In this document: piece by piece, positions 60,170 to 64,000 of the stretch
Position numbering within the stretch: the first letter of the stretch is position 1
Layout of the letters: each line of letters opens with the position of its first letter
Assembly: GCF_016921115.1 (NCBI RefSeq)
Contig: NZ_JAFFZS010000022.1
Span: forward strand, 57,606-121,605
Direction: 5' to 3'
From: Streptomyces actuosus
GTDB lineage: Bacteria > Actinomycetota > Actinomycetes > Streptomycetales > Streptomycetaceae
Length of the DNA: 64,000 nucleotides
Program-made: the position numbers and the translations under genes
Notes under the pieces: generated by a model
Databases searched by the model: none
Told to the model about the DNA's origin: nothing
Seen by the model: the letters and a program-made list of their open reading frames with translations, nothing else

Positions 60170-61717
60170 CCCGGCGGGACGCCGTTGCTTTTGGACTGCG
60201 CGCGCCCTGTCAAGGGGGCGGGACCCCTGGTGGTCCCTTTGGTGTCGAAGCCGGGGGACGAGTGATCCGGGGGTCCCGTTGTCTCAGAAGTCTGTCAGTG
60301 TCCGGTCCGGTGCGCCATTGCCGGATGTGTGCGCGCCTGGTCAGCTGGGCGAGTTGACGCAGGTCATCGACCCCGATCTGGTTGATGCGGTGCTTGAGGA
60401 CACCGGTGCCCGCGAGCAGCGGGTGCGGCTGTTGCCCTCCCGCGTGGTGTTGTACTTCGTACTGGCCTTCGCGTTCTTCGAGAACGCGTCGTACCAGGCG
60501 GTCTGGGGCAAGCTCACGGCGGGAGTCGCGGCCGAGGCGGCGGTCGGCCCGTGTGCTTCCTCGCTGTCGCGGGCCCGGACTGGGCAGTGCCCCGCTGCGC
60601 CGTCTGTTCGAGGTGCTGGCCGGACCGGTGGCCGGCCGCAGCCAGGCCTGCGCCTTCTACCGGGGGCTGCGCGTGGTCGCGGTGGACGGCACCACGCTGA
60701 CCGCGCCTGACGAGGAGGCCGTGACCTGGTACTGCCCCAAGCACGTCGGGCAGGTCCGCACCTTCGGCTATCCGCTGGTGCGGCTGGTGGACCTGGTGGA
60801 ATGCGGGACCCGCGCGCTGCTCGGCGCCTGCTTCGGCCCGGACGGTACCGGTGAACTCGCCTACGCCCACCGCTTACTGGGCCGCCTGGACGCCTCGATG
60901 GTGCTGCTGGCGGACGCCTACTACGACGCGTTCGGCTTCCTGCGCGCCGTCGCCGACACCGGGGCGCACTTCGTGCTGCGCTCGACCCGCAAGCGGCGGC
61001 CGTCCCTGCGGCGGCCGCTTCCCGACGGTTCCCACCTGACCGTCATCCAGCGGCGTGAGTACCGCGCGGGGCGCGGATACGAACGGCTTGAGGTGCGGGT
61101 GATCGAGGCGTGGATCACCGTCACCCTCTCCGACGGCACGCGCCGTTCTGAGCTGTGGCGGCTGCTGACCGACCTGCTCGACGCCGAGCGTTATCCCGCA
61201 CCGGAACTGCTGGAGCTCTATCACCGCAGGTGGCAGGCGGAGACCTGCTACTTCTCGCTGAAGTCCACGATCTTGGACGGGCGGGTGCTGCGCTCGCGCA
61301 GCGTCCCCGGCCTCGAGCAGGAGATCTACGCGCTGCTGGTCTCCTACCAGGCGCTGATCAGGGTGGCCGATGACATCACGACGGCCTGCCCGGGCCTGTC
61401 AGCACAGAGGATCAGCTTCACCGTCCTGCTCCAGGCCGCCGCCGACCAGATCGTTGCCGCCCGGGGCGCTGCCCCACATGCCCCCGTCGCCTTGGTCGGG
61501 GCCATCGGCCGCGCTGTGCTGGGCGCCCTCCTCCCGGCCCGTCCCCGCCGGCGCCTGAAAGCCCGCTACCGCAAGACCGCGAGCAAGTACAGCTTCCACA
61601 GAGGCGATCACCCCCGCACCGTCCAGGCGTACACGCTGGAGGTGCAGATCATCCAGGACGGCGTCCTTGACGCCGCCCCCAAAACCTGAAAGCAACGGTG
61701 TTGCACCCGGCGGGACG
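60170..61717 (+). mobile_element. IS4-family insertion element
   Basis: Inverted ends CCGTTGCTTT (60182-60191) and AAAGCAACGG (61689-61698) enclose a transposase gene. CCCGGCGGGACG occurs outside both ends (60170-60181 and 61706-61717); 12 bp is a fitting target duplication for the IS4 group, although the right copy is 7 bp from the recognised repeat. The region 59909-60169 left of it has no intact gene. Confidence 0.65.
60279..61689 (+). pseudogene. IS4-family transposase, frameshifted
   Basis: The N-terminal frame (from TTG 60279 or GTG 60327) reads GELTQVIDPDLVDAVLEDTG, LLPSRVVLYFVLAFAFFENA and SSLSRARTG, the IS4 N-terminal domain. Near 60577-60586 the frame shifts to GLGSAPLRRLFEVLAGPVAG, and the rest is a DDE domain: VVAVDGTTLTAPDE, MVLLADAYYDAFGFLRAVAD, ELLELYHRRWQAETCYFSLK (YREK-like Y-2-R-6-E-6-K), ending APKT. 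It contains a TTA codon (60873-60875). A one-base shift disrupts it; whether mutation, programmed frameshift or sequencing error is unclear. Confidence 0.75.
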
Positions 61718-61981
61718 CCATCGGCAAGGGACGATGCCGCTGGACGATGCGCTGGAAGGCACCACTGAGCGCGTTCCAGATCGGATCGCCTTCGAAGGCC
61801 GACCCACCCCCACCAGCCACTGACCTTCAACAACCAAGATCAGCCGTTGATTGGACAGACCCGACAGCCTCCCGAGCCTGGCATCCGGCTGTTTGTGCCG
61901 ACTCTGACGCTTGATAGTCGGGCCGCCAGGGCAGAACGGGAAGAACTGCTGTGCAGTGATGTCTTGCTATGGGGGCTGGCC

Positions 61982-62905
61982 TTGGGTGCACCGGCATCGG
62001 ATCCGATCGTCGTACGTCAGAACACTCCCGAGATGATCACGCTTCTGTGTGCCATGTCGGCGTCGCACGCGCGCGCCACCAGACTGAGTTCGTCCCATGT
62101 CGCTGTGTCGGTGCTGCTGGCGGGTACCGCGCTCGTATCGGTGTTCGTGTCCGCGGCAGGGACGGCAGTGACACTCCTGGGCTCGCTGTGGGCCGCGGTC
62201 TACGCGATCGGCTCCGCCTCCTGGACCGAGCACGAATTCCGCCGGGCGGCCCTGCTGCAGGAGACCTTCGATGTGCGGCTGTTCGGCCTGCCCTGGAACG
62301 AGGTGGTGGCCGGACGGATGCCGACCGCCCAGGAGATCAGCCGCATGGCCCGGCGATACCGGGGCTCCGAGGGCACGCTGCGTGACTACTACGAGATTCG
62401 TGACTTCCCCGTGCCGGTGGACGTGCTCGCCTGCCAACTGCAGAACCTGGGGTGGGGAGCGCGTATTCGCCGTCGTTACGGTCTCACCGTGTTGACCGGC
62501 CTGGCGTTGTGGTGTCTGGCCGGGCTGCTGTTGGGAGTCCTGGGTGAACTGACCATCTCCGAAGTCCTGCTGCGCTGGTTCGTGCCCTCGTTGGGTTTTC
62601 TGCTGCTGGGGCTGGATACCTACCGGTCCCAACAGGACATCATCACCAAGCGGGAGCAGGCTCTCGCGCTGCTCACGGATCGGCTGAGGGACTTCGTCCG
62701 GCGCGGCTCCCCAGCCGTTGGGCAACCCGGGCTACTGGTCTTGTCCCGGCAGGTCCAGGATGTCCTGCTGCAGACCCGTATGCGGTACGCCCGGGTACCC
62801 AACTGGTTCTTCCGGCGGTTCCACAGCACCGACCGCGCGGACTTCTCGGCTGCCATGGACGAACTGGAACATCTGCTCGCTACGGCGCCGGATCCGGTGC
62901 CGTAG
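61982..62905 (+). CDS. S-4TM family putative pore-forming effector
   Basis: About 307 residues with four membrane spans in two pairs (AVSVLLAGTALVSVFVSAAG and VTLLGSLWAAVYAIGSASWT; LTVLTGLALWCLAGLLLGVL and VLLRWFVPSLGFLLLGLDTY). Family features: IVVRQNTPEMITLLCAMSAS at the N-terminus, LQETFDVRLFGLPWNEVVAG and ARRYRGSEGTLRDYY between the pairs. S-4TM proteins are predicted membrane effectors of nucleotide-signal or TIR-type conflict systems. Starts are unclear: TTG 61982 has GGGGG upstream; TTG 61964 and TTG 61847 share the frame. It lies just right of an IS element, convergent with the next gene. Confidence 0.75.
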   Translation: MGAPASDPIVVRQNTPEMITLLCAMSASHARATRLSSSHVAVSVLLAGTALVSVFVSAAGTAVTLLGSLWAAVYAIGSASWTEHEFRRAALLQETFDVRLFGLPWNEVVAGRMPTAQEISRMARRYRGSEGTLRDYYEIRDFPVPVDVLACQLQNLGWGARIRRRYGLTVLTGLALWCLAGLLLGVLGELTISEVLLRWFVPSLGFLLLGLDTYRSQQDIITKREQALALLTDRLRDFVRRGSPAVGQPGLLVLSRQVQDVLLQTRMRYARVPNWFFRRFHSTDRADFSAAMDELEHLLATAPDPVP

Positions 62906-63908
62906 CGGACGGGGGTCCGCCCTCTGCTAGGCGCAGTGTCCAGATGTGCCGCTGGACCTCCTGGTTCGGCATCAGTTCCAGCATCTGGTCCAACAGGGGA
63001 GAGTGCTCGCGCTCGGGAGAGTGGCGCAGGACCACGCTCGCCAGCGCCATCTGGTTGGAGGCCGGCCATTGGACGGCCGGCCCGATCAGTCCGGCCGTCT
63101 CCGCGAAGCCCCGTTCCACCAGGCGGCCCAGGATCTGCTCTCCGAAGGCTCGGGCATCGGCCGTGCTCGCCAGGTCGTAGCGGCCGACGAACTCCACGAA
63201 CGAGGTTCCGATCCTGGCACAGAATTCGTCGTCGGGGTAGCTGATGACAATCGTCTTGACCAGTGCCAGCAGCGCCTTCTGGACCGTCTGGTTGTCGGGA
63301 ATGTCGAGCATCAGGTCGGCGATCAGTCCTTCGACATGGCTCAGGAGGTCATGGCCTCGGCACCGGCCGTCACGCAAGAGAGCATGAGCCAGACCCAGTA
63401 CGGCCGAGGTCTCGGCCGGAGCGACCGGGGTGCCGCCCCCCAACCGCTCGCGCGAAACGGCCAGCCAGCGCAGCGTCGTCGTCTCGTCCGATTTGCCGTG
63501 CTGCCGCATCAACACGGTCAGTGTCTCCAGCATCCGCAGCCGCACCGAGGCCCGGCGGTCGTCCGCGTACCCGGCGAACAGCTCCGGCCGCAGCCACTCC
63601 CAACCGTTCGTGGCAGCCTCTCCCAGCCGGACTGCCGCCTGCTTGGACGTGTCCTCTGCGGGTGATGCCACCAGGGCGATCAGTTCCAGCCCGGCCTTTG
63701 CCTCGTCGTCGCCCTCCGACAGCTTGCCCAGCACCCGGGCGGCCAGCGGGCCGGTGAACAGCTCCTCGGTCCGGTTCAACGAGTTCCACAGGGCTCTCAG
63801 ATGTCCGGTGGGGGCCAGGCTCACCAGGTTAGCCAGCAGCCGACCGCGATCGTGGGGTGGAGCACCGTCGAACGTGTCGGCGGCGGCTGAAATCTGGTTC
63901 TGGATCAC
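62880..63908 (-). CDS. Uncharacterised helical-repeat protein
   Basis: 342 residues, no signal or membrane span, predicted all-helical with repeat-like pairs (RLLANLVSLAPTGHLRALWN, LAARVLGKLSEGDDEAKAGL, VRLRMLETLTVLMRQHGKSD, TVQKALLALVKTIVISYPDD). I do not recognise the family. GTG 63908 follows an in-frame stop upstream and is the only start in reach. It overlaps the 3' end of the S-4TM gene by 26 bp on the other strand. Such proteins next to S-4TM effectors could be regulatory or sensor partners, but that is conjecture. Confidence 0.65.
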   Translation of the reverse strand: MIQNQISAAADTFDGAPPHDRGRLLANLVSLAPTGHLRALWNSLNRTEELFTGPLAARVLGKLSEGDDEAKAGLELIALVASPAEDTSKQAAVRLGEAATNGWEWLRPELFAGYADDRRASVRLRMLETLTVLMRQHGKSDETTTLRWLAVSRERLGGGTPVAPAETSAVLGLAHALLRDGRCRGHDLLSHVEGLIADLMLDIPDNQTVQKALLALVKTIVISYPDDEFCARIGTSFVEFVGRYDLASTADARAFGEQILGRLVERGFAETAGLIGPAVQWPASNQMALASVVLRHSPEREHSPLLDQMLELMPNQEVQRHIWTLRLAEGGPPSATAPDPAP

Positions 63909-63957
63909 TTTCCGTGCAGCGTTGACGGACGGTCACGGGCCCGCCCCCGCCGCACGG

Positions 63958-64000
63958 TCACCCGGCCAGCAGGACGCGCTTGCGGAGCAGGGCCAAGCCC
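63958..64000 (-). CDS. Partial gene at the right edge
   Basis: The minus strand reads GLALLRKRVLLAG then TGA at 63960-63958, the last 13 codons of a gene whose body lies outside. Too short to name. Confidence 0.3.
   Translation of the reverse strand, partial: GLALLRKRVLLAG

Noticed and set aside
60382..60590. Programmed frameshift in the IS4 transposase
   Set aside because: No slippery heptamer or downstream stimulatory structure is evident, so it is treated as a disrupted gene.

Overview
The window is high-GC actinobacterial DNA and almost certainly Streptomyces. Evidence includes strong third-position GC bias, many GTG starts with GGAGG-type ribosome sites, an A-factor/AfsA-type signalling locus, an Endo H homologue, a eukaryotic-type Ser/Thr kinase, S-4TM and IS remnants, and a complete minimycin/indigoidine-type cluster. 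Accessory functions, two-component systems and decayed mobile elements dominate, with no ribosomal or core replication genes, so this looks like a chromosome arm or another variable region.

Layout. (1) 0.6-5 kb: an MmgE/PrpD enzyme, a small HAD-like protein, a DUF2235 hydrolase, and an RHS tail cut by an IS3 remnant. (2) 5-14.3 kb: a minus-strand operon of primary-metabolism-like enzymes. In transcription order these are a nitronate monooxygenase, a YCII-ABM protein, a tricarballylate/fumarate-type flavin dehydrogenase, an HMGL-type aldolase, an alpha/beta hydrolase, an isopropylmalate/tartrate dehydrogenase fused to an RraA-type aldolase, and a DUF6282 hydrolase. A LysR gene lies upstream and a TnpB-derived deletion element interrupts the operon. 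(3) 14.3-18.8 kb: a bacterial-hormone locus with AfsA-like synthase, acyl-CoA dehydrogenase-like flavoenzyme and HAD phosphatase in one overlapping operon, flanked by two TetR receptors. A perfect ATACCTTC-AG-GAAGGTAT operator lies between afsA and its divergent receptor. A related site sits directly upstream of lysR, so the hormone system probably controls region 2.

(4) 19-30 kb: an MFS exporter with a divergent ArsR repressor, a nitroreductase, a double SnoaL protein, a frameshifted peptidoglycan-binding gene, an ankyrin/HEAT protein behind a tandem repeat, an Endo H glycosidase, a Ser/Thr kinase and an integrase remnant. (5) 30.4-37.6 kb: a NitT/TauT-type ABC importer with two binding proteins, divergent from a CitA/DcuS-type kinase-regulator pair. 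(6) 37.7-45 kb: gene fragments, a secreted crystallin-like protein, a very large GH9 cellulase fused to FG-GAP repeats, and a cluster of broken transposases. (7) 45-49 kb: a NarL-type two-component system co-transcribed with an ABC exporter.

(8) 49.8-59.9 kb: homologues of minD, minC, minB, minA and minT, in the composition described for divergent minimycin/indigoidine biosynthesis, plus a GntR regulator. The minA NRPS reading frame is interrupted by one in-frame TAA between its adenylation core and oxidase domain. (9) 60-64 kb: an IS4-type element with a frameshifted transposase, then an S-4TM pore-forming effector convergent with an uncharacterised helical-repeat protein, a possible conflict/defence pair.

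All functional calls come from reading motifs and comparing them with remembered families; no database search was run.
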